The position numbers and the translations under genes were made by a program. This document shows positions 39,427-48,164 of a DNA stretch of 64,000 bases, one piece after another. Source of the DNA: Arthrobacter gandavensis (GTDB lineage Bacteria; Actinomycetota; Actinomycetes; Actinomycetales; Micrococcaceae); the NCBI RefSeq assembly GCF_015355785.1, contig NZ_JADKYW010000005.1, positions 1,181,394 to 1,245,393 of the forward strand, written 5' to 3'. Below the pieces are notes generated by a model that saw only the letters and a program-made list of their open reading frames with translations, was not told where the DNA came from and searched no databases. The first letter of the stretch is position 1, and each line of letters begins with the position of its first letter.

Positions 39427-39945
39427 CTAGGAATCCGGGACAATCAGCCCTTCGAGGATCTGTGCGGAAATGGTGCCCGGCGTGCAGAGGAAATCAACCG
39501 TCAGTCCGTCTTCGTCAGCGTCCAGGGGCTCCAGTGCGGACAGCTGGGACGGCAGCAGTGACACCGGCATCCAGTGGCCCCGCCGGGAGGCCATCCTGTT
39601 ACTAAGCACTTCCGGAGCGCCGTCCAGGTGGACGAACTGCACCCGGCCTTCCGCCTGCGACAGCACATCGCGGTAACTCCGCTTGAGAGCTGAGCAGGCG
39701 ATGACTGTTGAACGCCCGTTCCTCGCCTGTGTGCTCATCCACGCCTGGATGGACTCGAGCCAGGGCCACCGGTCTTCGTCGCGGAGGGGAACGCCAGCAG
39801 TCATCGCCGCGATGCTGGCCGGTGCGTGGAACTCATCGGCTTCGGCCGCGATCCAGCCCAGGTGTTCGGAAAGAGTAGTGGAGACAGTGGTCTTGCCCGA
39901 TCCGGCCGCGCCCATGATCACTAGGTGTCGGGGCACATGGTTCAC
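39427..39945 (-). CDS. gntK: Gluconokinase
   Basis: The 172-residue kinase phosphorylates gluconate to 6-phosphogluconate, feeding the pentose phosphate pathway. It has Walker A GAAGSGKTTV (about 12-21), EADEFHAPASIAAMTAGVPLRDEDRWPWL and the CSALKRSYRD signature. It starts with GTG. The divergent FadR-type regulator gene 135 bases away is a likely controller. Confidence 0.93.
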   Translation of the reverse strand: MNHVPRHLVIMGAAGSGKTTVSTTLSEHLGWIAAEADEFHAPASIAAMTAGVPLRDEDRWPWLESIQAWMSTQARNGRSTVIACSALKRSYRDVLSQAEGRVQFVHLDGAPEVLSNRMASRRGHWMPVSLLPSQLSALEPLDADEDGLTVDFLCTPGTISAQILEGLIVPDS

Positions 39946-40080
39946 TTACAGCTCCTCGGGACGACGTTGTCTGGGGATTCAGGAACTATAAAGGTATCAC
40001 CATAGAGTGGCCGCCGGCCGGTTCCGGCACTACTCTGGTCCTGTCGGGTCCCGCCCCAGATGCAGCGTGAAGGACGTGCC

Positions 40081-40818
40081 TTGCAGGACAAAGAAGTTAT
40101 GGAGCAGGTGCGTCCTGCCGCGGAAGTTCTGAATAACCGGATCACAGAGGCACTGGGCCGGGATATCGCCGGCGGTACCCTGGCGCCGGGCACGCGGCTG
40201 ACCCTCACGGGCCTGCAGGAGAGTTTCGGCGTCTCGCGCACAGTCATCCGTGACTGCATGCAGATCCTGGAAGCCCTGAACCTGGTGTACTCAAAGCGGC
40301 GAATCGGCATAGTCGTCCAGGAACCATCCCGCTGGAACGTCTACGATCCGCGGATCATCCGCTGGCGGCTTTCCGGCCCGGGCCGGAACGAGCAGTTCGA
40401 ATCGCTCACCGAACTCCGGATTGCCATCGAGCCGCTTGCGGCCGCGGGAGCTGCGCGCAGGGCTTCCCCGGATCAGCGGCAGCGCCTTCTGCAGCTTGCC
40501 CTCAGGATGCGGGAGCATGCCGCCGATCCGGAAGCCTTCCTGGCAGCGGACATTGAATTCCACACGCTGCTGCTGCAGGCGAGTGGAAATGAAATGTTTG
40601 CATCGCTGAACGGCGTGGTCTCGGAGGTGCTCTCAGGGCGGAGCCGGCAGAACCTCATGCCTGAAGACGGTCCCAGGCCGGAGGCACTGGACGGACACGA
40701 GGCCATAGCGGCGGCCGTGGCGCAGGGGGACCCGGCGGCTGCCCGGGCGCGGGCGGCTGACCTCCTCCTGGAGGTGGAGGATGCCAACCTGCGCCGGCGC
40801 CGGGACTCCGCGTCCTAG
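40081..40818 (+). CDS. FadR-family (GntR-type) transcriptional regulator
   Basis: A dimeric regulator with an N-terminal winged helix-turn-helix (about 12-80; TLAPGTRLTLTGLQESFGVSRTVIRDCMQILEAL) and a C-terminal all-helical FCD effector domain (about 100-225) with metal-binding-like histidines. I prefer the TTG at 40081 because AAGGA precedes it by six bases; ATG codons at 40060 and 40099 are alternatives. Divergence from gntK suggests it responds to gluconate or a related sugar acid. It overlaps dps tail-to-tail by 4 bases. Confidence 0.88.
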   Translation: MQDKEVMEQVRPAAEVLNNRITEALGRDIAGGTLAPGTRLTLTGLQESFGVSRTVIRDCMQILEALNLVYSKRRIGIVVQEPSRWNVYDPRIIRWRLSGPGRNEQFESLTELRIAIEPLAAAGAARRASPDQRQRLLQLALRMREHAADPEAFLAADIEFHTLLLQASGNEMFASLNGVVSEVLSGRSRQNLMPEDGPRPEALDGHEAIAAAVAQGDPAAARARAADLLLEVEDANLRRRRDSAS

Positions 40819-41312
40819 GTGGTGGGCGCCTTGTCTGCACCCTCCGGGCTGACCACGGTTGCCGTCGGGGCCAGGTTCTCAGCGTCCACCATCCAGGCAT
40901 ACTGCTCCAGCTTGCCGATGAACCCGTGGAGGATGTCAGCCGTCGTGGGATCCTCTTCGTCCACCTGGTCGTGGACGTCCCGCATTGTCTGCACCGTGCC
41001 GCGGAGGAGGGCAACCACCAGGGTGACGGTGTCCTTGGTGTCCACGAGTCCTGCCGGGAACGGCGGAAGGGATGTGCCTTCGGCAACCGCGGTGCTGCGG
41101 CCGTCCGGAACCGCCTGCAGGGCACGCATCCGCTCGGCCAGCTCATCCGCGAACAAACGTGCGTCGTCGATGATCTCGTCCAGCTGGAGGTGGAGGTCGC
41201 GGAAGTTCTTGCCCACTACGTTCCAGTGCGCCTGCTTTCCCTGCAGGTGAAGTTCAATCAGGTCTACCAGTACGGCCTGCAGGTTGGTGGTCAGCTGCTG
41301 TGATGCCTTCAT
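40815..41312 (-). CDS. dps: Dps family DNA-binding ferritin-like protein
   Basis: Dps dodecamers store iron and protect DNA from oxidants. The 165-residue protein has the ferroxidase residues in HLQGKQAHWNVVGKNFRDLHLQLDEIIDDAR and in DPTTADILHGF, typical of the family. A short Ala/Thr tail follows. It is convergent with the FadR-type regulator gene. Confidence 0.93.
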   Translation of the reverse strand: MKASQQLTTNLQAVLVDLIELHLQGKQAHWNVVGKNFRDLHLQLDEIIDDARLFADELAERMRALQAVPDGRSTAVAEGTSLPPFPAGLVDTKDTVTLVVALLRGTVQTMRDVHDQVDEEDPTTADILHGFIGKLEQYAWMVDAENLAPTATVVSPEGADKAPTT

Positions 41313-41512
41313 TGTTCCTCCTGTATCGACGAATCCATGACCGTGAAGTCCTGCCGGAAGCGTCCGGCGGAAGCCCGGATATAAGTAAGCTTACCTTCAG
41401 CTTGTGCTCTGATGTCCACTTCGCTACGGTGAGACCAGAGGGGAGCTAAGGCCCCTTACTATCGGAGGTTCGTTCCGCGAGGAACAGCGCAATCCGCGAC
41501 CGAAGGGACAGT

Positions 41513-42064
41513 ATGAGCACCGTAGAAGAGTCAATTGACGTTGCAGTACCCGTGACCACGGCCTACAACCAGTGGACACAGTTTGAGTCGTTCCCCCACT
41601 TCATGAAGGGTGTCGAGTCCGTCACCCAGATTTCTGACACTGAGTCCCGCTGGGTCACCAAAATCGGCGGCGTAGAGCGGACCTTCGACACCAAGATTAC
41701 CGAGCAGCACCCCGACGAGCGGGTGGCCTGGAAGAGCACGGACGGTAAGTCCCAGGCCGGCGTGGTGACCTTCCACCGGCTCAGCGCCACCGAAACCCGG
41801 GTCAGCGTACAGCTGGACTGGGATCCGGAAACGTTCGCTGAAAAGGTCGGCGCCGTGGTTGGCGCAGACGATCACCGCATCAAGGGCGACCTGAAGCGGT
41901 TCAAGGATTTCATTGAGTCCCAGGGTTCCGAGACGGGATCCTGGCGCGGCAACGTGGACGCTGCCCCAACAGCAGACACCGGCGCGGGATTGAAGGCCGC
42001 CCCAACGGCCGACCCATCGCTCGATGATCCCGAGTCAGGCGGGCCCCGAGCCGCAGGCGCATAG
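41513..42064 (+). CDS. SRPBCC-family (polyketide cyclase/START-like) protein
   Basis: The 183-residue protein has an SRPBCC fold domain (about 1-140): SIDVAVPVTTAYNQWTQFESFPHFMKGVESV is a frequent start for such ligand-binding proteins. A 40-residue Ala/Pro/Asp-rich tail follows. The ligand is unknown. Confidence 0.85.
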   Translation: MSTVEESIDVAVPVTTAYNQWTQFESFPHFMKGVESVTQISDTESRWVTKIGGVERTFDTKITEQHPDERVAWKSTDGKSQAGVVTFHRLSATETRVSVQLDWDPETFAEKVGAVVGADDHRIKGDLKRFKDFIESQGSETGSWRGNVDAAPTADTGAGLKAAPTADPSLDDPESGGPRAAGA

Positions 42065-42089
42065 CCCGCGGTTCCGCCTGAAACGGCCA

Positions 42090-42131
42090 AAAAGCCCGGC
42101 GTCTTCCCCATGGGGATGACGCCGGGCTTTT
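42090..42131. terminator. Bidirectional terminator
   Basis: A perfect 14-bp stem (AAAAGCCCGGCGTC and its complement) with a CCCCATGGGG-centred inner palindrome separates the SRPBCC gene from the convergent FAD-Rieske gene; T runs lie on both sides. Confidence 0.9.
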
Positions 42132-42139
42132 GCGTGCGG

Positions 42140-43618
42140 CTACGCCGGGTCGAGCCCCCGCACCGCCGGTCCTTCGAGAAGTTCACCCTCTGCCGAGAAG
42201 CGGGAGCCGTGCAGCGGGCAGTCCCAGGAAGCCTCGGCGTCGTTCCAGGCCAGGACGCCATGCAGATGCGGGCAGATGGCTGACCGGCGGGTAGTCACTC
42301 CGTTGACCGTGCAGACAGCAACTGGAGAACCGCCCTCGCGCACCACCACACCCAGTCCCTCCGGGGGCTCCCCTCCCGCAGTCCGGGACAGGCCGCCGGC
42401 CCAGCCGCTGATCATCTGCAGGCCAACCTCCGCGTTGTCCTTCACCGTGGACACTGCATCCGGGACGCTGACTTTGGCCTTGTACAGTTCCGCGTTCGGA
42501 TCCGCCGCCCCGAGGATCCGGGCGGCCAGGGACTGTGCGGCGGCGACGCCGTTGGTCATGCCCCACTTATTGAAGCCGGTGGCGGCGTAGATGTTCCGGC
42601 CGAGGAGGGGCAGTTCGCCTACGTAGGGCAGTGCCGAAGCCGGGGAATAGTCCTGGGCAGACCAGTCGTAGCGGGCTTCGTCGACGGCGAAATGCTGCCG
42701 GGTCCATTCGTGCAGGCCGGTTACCCGGTCCCTGGTGTGGGCGGACCGCCCGACCGGATGCCCGTTGCCTCCGGCCAGCAGGTACTTGTTCCCATTGACC
42801 GTCGCCGTCCGCAGTGACCGGGACGGTGAATCAGCCGAAAGGTACATCCCTTGGGGGACATCGCCGCTAACGGGAAAGGCGCTGGCATAGGAACGCTGGG
42901 GCTTGACGACGGCGAAGTAACCGCCGCGGTCCAGGATCGGGATGCCGGTGGACAGCACTGCCTGTCCCGCTTCCAGGTCCCCCGGTTCTGTCACCACCCG
43001 CACCCTGTCGCCGTCCGTGTGGTGGACTTCCCTCACTCTGATGCCCTGGATGAGGCTCCCCGAAAGTGACCGAAGTTCGGCGGTGAGGGCGGCCAGCGCC
43101 TGAAGCGGATGGAACTGGGCCTGGCCCGGCAGTTTCAGGGCCGTCTCGACGCGGAAAGGCAGCTCCGTCTCGGTGGTGCTTTCAACGGGAAGACCCGCGG
43201 CCCGGCAAGCGTCCCGCTCCTTGGCGAGGGCCGCGGCGCCGTCGGACGTTACGGCATAGGTCCAGGCGTCGCGGGTTTCGCAGTCCACGCCGGCGCCGGC
43301 GCAGAAGGCGAGCAGCCACTCCTGCGCCCGGCGGTTGGCGGCGACGTAGGCGGAGACCGTGGATACGTTGTGGTGCCTGGCGATCTGGGAGAGCACCGTT
43401 CCCTGCAGCAGGCTGATCTTGGCAGTAGTGTTGCCGGTTGTCACGGCTCCCGCGCGGCGTGCTTCCAGGACTGCGACGCGCTGCCCGCCGCGCGCCAGCA
43501 GAACGGCAGTGGCCAGGCCTGTCAGGCCAGCCCCCACCACAACGGTGTCGTAGGTTTCGCCGGGCACAAACTGGTCCGTTTCAATGGCGGGAGAGGTATC
43601 GAGCCAGAGTGATTCCAT
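42140..43618 (-). CDS. FAD-dependent oxidoreductase with C-terminal Rieske domain
   Basis: The 492-residue protein has a D-amino-acid-oxidase-type FAD domain with the dinucleotide motif VVGAGLTGLATAVLLARGG near residue 26 and a C-terminal Rieske [2Fe-2S] domain with ligands in CPHLHG and CPLHGSRF. Such two-part proteins are common in Arthrobacter-like bacteria; the substrate is unknown. I chose the ATG at 43618, preceded by GGAAGGAAG. Confidence 0.9.
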   Translation of the reverse strand: MESLWLDTSPAIETDQFVPGETYDTVVVGAGLTGLATAVLLARGGQRVAVLEARRAGAVTTGNTTAKISLLQGTVLSQIARHHNVSTVSAYVAANRRAQEWLLAFCAGAGVDCETRDAWTYAVTSDGAAALAKERDACRAAGLPVESTTETELPFRVETALKLPGQAQFHPLQALAALTAELRSLSGSLIQGIRVREVHHTDGDRVRVVTEPGDLEAGQAVLSTGIPILDRGGYFAVVKPQRSYASAFPVSGDVPQGMYLSADSPSRSLRTATVNGNKYLLAGGNGHPVGRSAHTRDRVTGLHEWTRQHFAVDEARYDWSAQDYSPASALPYVGELPLLGRNIYAATGFNKWGMTNGVAAAQSLAARILGAADPNAELYKAKVSVPDAVSTVKDNAEVGLQMISGWAGGLSRTAGGEPPEGLGVVVREGGSPVAVCTVNGVTTRRSAICPHLHGVLAWNDAEASWDCPLHGSRFSAEGELLEGPAVRGLDPA

Positions 43619-43822
43619 GTGCTTCCTTCCTCGGGGTGGCCTCCAGCCCATCTGGCCGGCGGCCCGGAGTCAAGGGGGTACCCGGATCAGCGGGACCACG
43701 GACGCCGGGTTAGTAAGCATGCTTCCCATGAGGGGGTGACTGTGCCACAGTTTTAACCGTAGGTTTTAGGGCCTCCGTCTGGCCGGAGTCCATGATTCTC
43801 CCCTGGAGATTAGGAGTTGGCC

Positions 43823-44320
43823 ATGTCTTATGCAAGCAGCAGCCGAGGGCTTTCCGCTCACAGAACCAGTGCCCAGATTGCCGCCACGGTTTTCGGCGTC
43901 ATTTTCCTGGTCATTGGGGTTCTCGGCTTCATCCCCGGAATCACCACGAACTACGGCGCACTCTATTTCGCCGGATACGGCTCAGAGGCTGTCCTGCTGG
44001 GCCTCTTCCAAGTGTCAATCCTCCATAACGTCGTCCACATGCTGCTCGGTTTTGCGGGCCTGTGGATGGCACGGAGCAACTCGTCCTCCCGCACCTACCT
44101 CATTGGTGCTGGTGTCCTGTACCTGCTCCTGTTTATCTACGGACTGATCATCCCGCTGAACTCGGACGCGAACTTCGTCCCGTTCAACTGGGCGGACAAC
44201 TGGCTGCATCTGGGACTGGCAGCCGTCATGATCATCCTCGGGTTCGTTCTTGGCTCCGAGCGTTCCCGCGGGGTGAGCCGGAGCACCGGATCACCCGGTG
44301 AGGGCAGCATTCCCAACTAG
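43823..44320 (+). CDS. DUF4383 membrane protein
   Basis: The 165-residue protein has four membrane segments and the DUF4383 family features GALYFAGYGSEAVLLGLFQVSILHNVVHMLLG and NWLHLGLA. Function unknown. I chose the ATG at 43823, preceded by AGGAG; a TTG two codons earlier is too close to the ribosome binding site. Confidence 0.88.
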   Translation: MSYASSSRGLSAHRTSAQIAATVFGVIFLVIGVLGFIPGITTNYGALYFAGYGSEAVLLGLFQVSILHNVVHMLLGFAGLWMARSNSSSRTYLIGAGVLYLLLFIYGLIIPLNSDANFVPFNWADNWLHLGLAAVMIILGFVLGSERSRGVSRSTGSPGEGSIPN

Positions 44321-44335
44321 CAGCACGGGACGGTA

Positions 44336-44365
44336 AAGGCGCGGCCGAATTGACGGCCGTGCCTT
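44336..44365. terminator. Hairpin after DUF4383 gene
   Basis: A 12-bp stem with one G-U pair and a 6-base loop starts 16 bases past the stop codon. No T tract follows. Confidence 0.55.
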
Positions 44366-44459
44366 GCACCGCGCCTGAAACCTTGTTACCGATTATTCCC
44401 CGTCCAGGGCATGTGCGAGGTAATTTAGAAGCACCCTTATTTTGGACGGAGGCAGGCCA

Positions 44460-44528
44460 GTGTCGTTCCATGACCCCATGCTTACCGCGGTGGAGCATGC
44501 CCCCAGCCGCGCCGGAGGGCACACGTGA
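44460..44528 (+). CDS. Possible 22-residue leader ORF coupled to the next gene
   Basis: A short frame opens at GTG with GGAGG 7 bases before it and encodes VSFHDPMLTAVEHAPSRAGG plus two residues. Its TGA overlaps the start of the acyl-CoA-dehydrogenase-like gene (GTGA). The layout suggests translational coupling or an attenuator-like leader, but no homology supports it as a real protein. Confidence 0.4.
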   Translation: MSFHDPMLTAVEHAPSRAGGHT

Positions 44529-45586
44529 GGCGCCCGGTTCTGCTGGGAGCTGAGGCTGCGGACGCCGCGCACACGAAGACCCTGTCCGAACTGATGGCCC
44601 TCACCGCGGACACGAATGGCTCTGCAGTCACGTCCCTGCTGATCCTGAAGCCGGCCGCAGACGCCGCAGAGCTGCCCGGATCCGGCAAGACGCTGGCGCT
44701 GTGGGAGTTGCTGGCCACACTGGGAGCCGCTGATCTTACGGCGGCCCGGGTGGTGGAGCCTCACCTCGATGCCCAGGCGATCCTGGCCCAGGCATCGAGT
44801 CTGCCGGAAAACGGATCGGCAACTGACTTCGACGCCGGAACCTGGGGCGTGTACGCCGCGGAGGGCCCCGGCATGGCGCTGCAGGCGACGGAGTACGACG
44901 GCGCCTGGCAGCTTTCCGGCCGCAAGCCCTGGTGTTCGCTTGCGGACCAGCTCGACTACGCCGTGGTCACCGCCCACACCAGCAAGGGCAACAGGCGTGC
45001 CTTCACCGTGGACCTGCGCGATGCCGGTATTGAGGTGGCGGAAGGGCACTGGGTCAGCCGCGGCCTCGCAGCGGTGGACAGCAGGGCGGTTGACTTCGGC
45101 CGCGTACCGGCGGTTCCGGTTGGAGGAGATAACTGGTACCTGGAACGGGACGGTTTCGCCTGGGGCGGGATAGGCGTAGCGGCTGTCTGGTACGGAGGGG
45201 CCGTGGCCGTTGCCCGCAGGCTGTTCAGGGCAAGCAGGCAGAGGACGCCGGACCAGATCGCCCAGGCGCTTATCGGAGCCGCGGACCTCTCGCTGCAGGC
45301 GGCCGCGAGGACGCTGGCCGGTGCAGCCGCAGACGTCGACGCCGGGCGGGCTGCGGGACAGGACGGCGCAGTGCTCGCCCAGCGTGTGCGCGGCGTCGTT
45401 GCCGACGCCGTCGAACGGGTCCTAGCCGCAGCCGCCCACGGGCTCGGGCCGGGTCCGCTCACCGCCGAGGAGGAGTACGCCCGCAGGATCGCAGACCTGC
45501 AGGTGTACGTTCGCCAGCATCACGCCGGGCGTGACCACGCGTCACTGGGAAGCCTCCTGCTGGCACGGGAAGAAGAGCCGTGGTGA
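44525..45586 (+). CDS. Acyl-CoA dehydrogenase-like protein
   Basis: The 353-residue protein resembles a short acyl-CoA dehydrogenase: an N-terminal helical region with LWELLATLGAADLTAARVVEPHLDA, a central beta domain (YDGAWQLSGRKPWCSLADQLDYAVVTA) and a C-terminal helix bundle ending ARRIADLQVYVRQHHAGRDHASLG. It is shorter than typical acyl-CoA dehydrogenases. It heads a three-gene cassette and overlaps the next gene by four to seven bases, depending on start choice. Its substrate is unknown. Confidence 0.8.
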   Translation: MRRPVLLGAEAADAAHTKTLSELMALTADTNGSAVTSLLILKPAADAAELPGSGKTLALWELLATLGAADLTAARVVEPHLDAQAILAQASSLPENGSATDFDAGTWGVYAAEGPGMALQATEYDGAWQLSGRKPWCSLADQLDYAVVTAHTSKGNRRAFTVDLRDAGIEVAEGHWVSRGLAAVDSRAVDFGRVPAVPVGGDNWYLERDGFAWGGIGVAAVWYGGAVAVARRLFRASRQRTPDQIAQALIGAADLSLQAAARTLAGAAADVDAGRAAGQDGAVLAQRVRGVVADAVERVLAAAAHGLGPGPLTAEEEYARRIADLQVYVRQHHAGRDHASLGSLLLAREEEPW

Positions 45587-46929
45587 GCTTCACCCACCGG
45601 GATGCGAGCCAGGATGAGGCACTCTGGCTTGAGGCCCTGGGACATGCCCCGGATCTCTCGGTCCTTCTTCCCGGCCCGCCGGACCGGCTCTTGGTCCTTG
45701 CCGCCCACCCCGATGACGAAACCCTGGGTGCCGGAGGGCTGATCGCGGCCCTCGCAGCAGCGGGAACCAGCGTAGACGTCATCGTCGCGACAGCGGGGGA
45801 GGGATCCCATCCGGACTCCGGCACGCATACGCCCGGGCAGTTGGCGGAAATCCGGGAGCAGGAGCTTCGCGCCGCCGTTACGGCCCTCGCCCCCGGGGCA
45901 CGCGTCCGGCTGCTGGGGCTGCCTGACGGCGGCCTGGCCGGGTGCCGTGAGGCGTTGGCCCAGGCCCTGCGGGAGACCGCCGACGCCGGGACCGGAACGC
46001 TGTGGATCACCGCGCCGTGGCGCGGTGACGGACACACCGATCACGATTCCGCCGGCGAGGCGGCGGCCGAGTTCGCGCGCTCCGCGCGGATACCGCTGCT
46101 GGAGTACCCCATCTGGCTCTGGCACTGGGGAACTCCGGAAGACATTCCTCCCGCACTGCATGTCTACGGGCTGGACGATGAGGCGGCGCGGGCGAAGCGG
46201 ACGGCCATGGCTGCGCACAGCAGCCAGGTGGAGCCGCTCTCCGACCAGCCCGGAGACGAGGTCCTCCTCAGCCCGGAAGTCCTGGCCCATTTTGAACGTC
46301 CCTTTGAAGCTTTTCTCCTGACCGTTCCGCGCAGCGCCCGCGGAGTCTTCGAAGAGCTTTACGAACGTTCGGCGGATCCGTGGAATTTTCAGGCAAGCTT
46401 CTACGAGTCCCGGAAACGGGCGCTGACCCTTGCCATGCTGCCCCGGGAACACTTCGGCAGGGTTTTCGAGCCCGGCTGTTCCATTGGCGTGCTGACCGAA
46501 GAGCTTGCCCGGCGCGCAGACACTGTGACGGCTATGGATATCAGTGCCCGTGCACTGAGGCTGGCGGAGCAGCGCCTGGAGCCTGAATCCGGCGTCGAGC
46601 TGCTGGAAGGCAGCATCCCGGAGAACTGGCCAGGCGGCACCTTCGACCTGGTGGTGATCTCTGAAATCGGTTACTTCCTCACGCCCGCCCAGCTCGCGGA
46701 CACCGTTGAGCGTGCCGCGGGTTCACTCGCCCGCGGCGGAGCCCTGCTGCTGTGCCACTGGCGGCATCCCAATGAGGGCTGGCCGCTTACCGGAGACGGT
46801 GTCCATGACGCCTTTCTTCACTCCAGCGGACTGGAGAGACTCTCCGCCCACGTGGAAGAGGACTTCCGCATCGACGTCCTGGTGCATCCACCCGCCGAAT
46901 CGGTGGCGCGCCGGGAGGGACTGCTTTGA
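45583..46929 (+). CDS. Bifunctional PIG-L deacetylase / SAM-dependent methyltransferase
   Basis: The protein (448 residues) fuses a PIG-L type zinc deacetylase (about 1-225; AHPDDETLGAGG zinc motif and HTDHDSAG) to a class I methyltransferase (about 235-440; EPGCSIGVLTEELA SAM motif, then DLVVISEIGYFL). Such fusions occur beside acyl-CoA-dehydrogenase-like and glycosyltransferase genes in other actinobacteria. Product unknown; it could modify a sugar- or amino-sugar-containing molecule. GTG at 45583 overlaps the upstream stop by four bases; GTG at 45580 is also possible. Confidence 0.9.
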   Translation: MSFTHRDASQDEALWLEALGHAPDLSVLLPGPPDRLLVLAAHPDDETLGAGGLIAALAAAGTSVDVIVATAGEGSHPDSGTHTPGQLAEIREQELRAAVTALAPGARVRLLGLPDGGLAGCREALAQALRETADAGTGTLWITAPWRGDGHTDHDSAGEAAAEFARSARIPLLEYPIWLWHWGTPEDIPPALHVYGLDDEAARAKRTAMAAHSSQVEPLSDQPGDEVLLSPEVLAHFERPFEAFLLTVPRSARGVFEELYERSADPWNFQASFYESRKRALTLAMLPREHFGRVFEPGCSIGVLTEELARRADTVTAMDISARALRLAEQRLEPESGVELLEGSIPENWPGGTFDLVVISEIGYFLTPAQLADTVERAAGSLARGGALLLCHWRHPNEGWPLTGDGVHDAFLHSSGLERLSAHVEEDFRIDVLVHPPAESVARREGLL

Positions 46930-47609
46930 CGCCTGCGCACATCGGCGTCGTGATTCCTGCCAGGGACGAAGAGGAGCTGCTTCCGCGCTGCCTGGCCTCA
47001 GTGGGTGCTGCCTGCCTGGCACTCGAACCGCAGGCCCGGGTGAGCCTGGTGGTGGTTCTGGACTCATGTGCCGACGGCTCTGCCGCCGCGGCAGCCGGGG
47101 CCGCCCTGGAACAGGGACTCGAACTGCACCTGCTGGAAACCACCGCCGGGAACGTAGGCGCGGCCCGCGCGAAAGGCGCGGCCGCGGCACTGGAGCTGGG
47201 AGTCGAGTGGATCGCCTGCACTGACGCGGATACGGCGGTTCCCGCCTGCTGGCTGCAGACGCAGGCGGGACTGGCTTCAGCCGGGTACGCCATGGTGCTG
47301 GGAACCGTGGTTCCGGACGCCAGGGACCTGGACGCGGACCACCTGGCCCTCTGGCGGGCGCGGCACATCCTCGCGGAGGGACATCCACACATCCACGGCG
47401 CCAACCTGGGCTTCTCGGCCGAGGCATACCGCGCAGCAGGCGGATTCAGGCCCGGCACCACCGGTGAGGACGTGGACCTGGCCAGACGGATCAAGGCGGG
47501 CGGAGCCCCCTGGATCGCCACCGACTGGATTCGTGCCCTTACTTCCGGGCGCATGACCGGACGCGCGCCCGCAGGGTTCTCCGGGTACCTCCGCGGACTG
47601 CTGAACTAG
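46926..47609 (+). CDS. Family 2 glycosyltransferase
   Basis: The 227-residue protein has the GT-A fold pattern: HIGVVIPARDEEELLPRCL, VVVLDSCADGS, NVGAARAKGA, the metal-binding TDADTAVP and GEDVDLARRI near the C-terminus. It starts with TTG overlapping the preceding stop by 4 bases. No membrane segment is seen, so it is likely cytoplasmic or membrane-peripheral. Confidence 0.87.
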   Translation: MTPAHIGVVIPARDEEELLPRCLASVGAACLALEPQARVSLVVVLDSCADGSAAAAAGAALEQGLELHLLETTAGNVGAARAKGAAAALELGVEWIACTDADTAVPACWLQTQAGLASAGYAMVLGTVVPDARDLDADHLALWRARHILAEGHPHIHGANLGFSAEAYRAAGGFRPGTTGEDVDLARRIKAGGAPWIATDWIRALTSGRMTGRAPAGFSGYLRGLLN

Positions 47610-47654
47610 CACTGCACTGTGGTGCCGGCGCCGGAGGCGCTCTAGCGTGGGGGA

Positions 47655-47894
47655 ATGGACTCTGAGCAAATCCATGCACAAATCGAACGCCTGGTCGAAC
47701 AGGAACAGTCGCTCCGCAGCGCAGGTCCCGGGGAAAGCGCCGAGACCCATGCCGAGCAGCTGCGGAACATCAGTGAACGGCTTGACCAATGCTGGGATCT
47801 GCTGCGCCAGCGGCGTGCCCGTATAGACGCAGGTGTGAATCCCGATGCGGCCCGGGTGCGGCCGGCAGGGGAAGTGGAAGGGTGCCGGCAGTAA
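47655..47894 (+). CDS. DUF2630 family protein
   Basis: The 79-residue protein has the DUF2630 pattern: MDSEQIHAQIERLVEQEQSLR, then a helix with LRNISERLDQCWDLLRQRRAR. A helical-hairpin fold is likely. Function unknown. Confidence 0.85.
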   Translation: MDSEQIHAQIERLVEQEQSLRSAGPGESAETHAEQLRNISERLDQCWDLLRQRRARIDAGVNPDAARVRPAGEVEGCRQ

Positions 47895-47906
47895 CCGTCC
47901 GGAACG

Positions 47907-48161
47907 CTAGCGGGTGAGGGCGCGCACCAGTGTGGCTGCGCCGATTGTCCGGCGGAACGGGCTGCGGCCCCGGAACGTTTCCCCTGCTGCCCACCACATC
48001 ATGGCGGCCTGACTGGCCCGGTGGAGCGCCTGCCGGTACCGCGGCGTCAGTGCCATCGCCGATGCCGTTCCCAAACCGGCCCAGGCCAGTATGGGGAGGT
48101 TTGGCGGGAGGAAGACGGTCTGCCGGCCCCTGCGGTCGCGGAAGTAACTTGAAATCCCCAT
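47907..48161 (-). CDS. Small hypothetical membrane-associated protein
   Basis: The 84-residue protein has a hydrophobic segment (about 20-40) and an Arg-rich C-terminal half. No family is recognised. It ends tail-to-tail with the DUF2630 gene, and its ATG lies 4 bases after the ku stop, suggesting co-transcription with ku. Confidence 0.65.
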   Translation of the reverse strand: MGISSYFRDRRGRQTVFLPPNLPILAWAGLGTASAMALTPRYRQALHRASQAAMMWWAAGETFRGRSPFRRTIGAATLVRALTR

Positions 48162-48164
48162 GAT

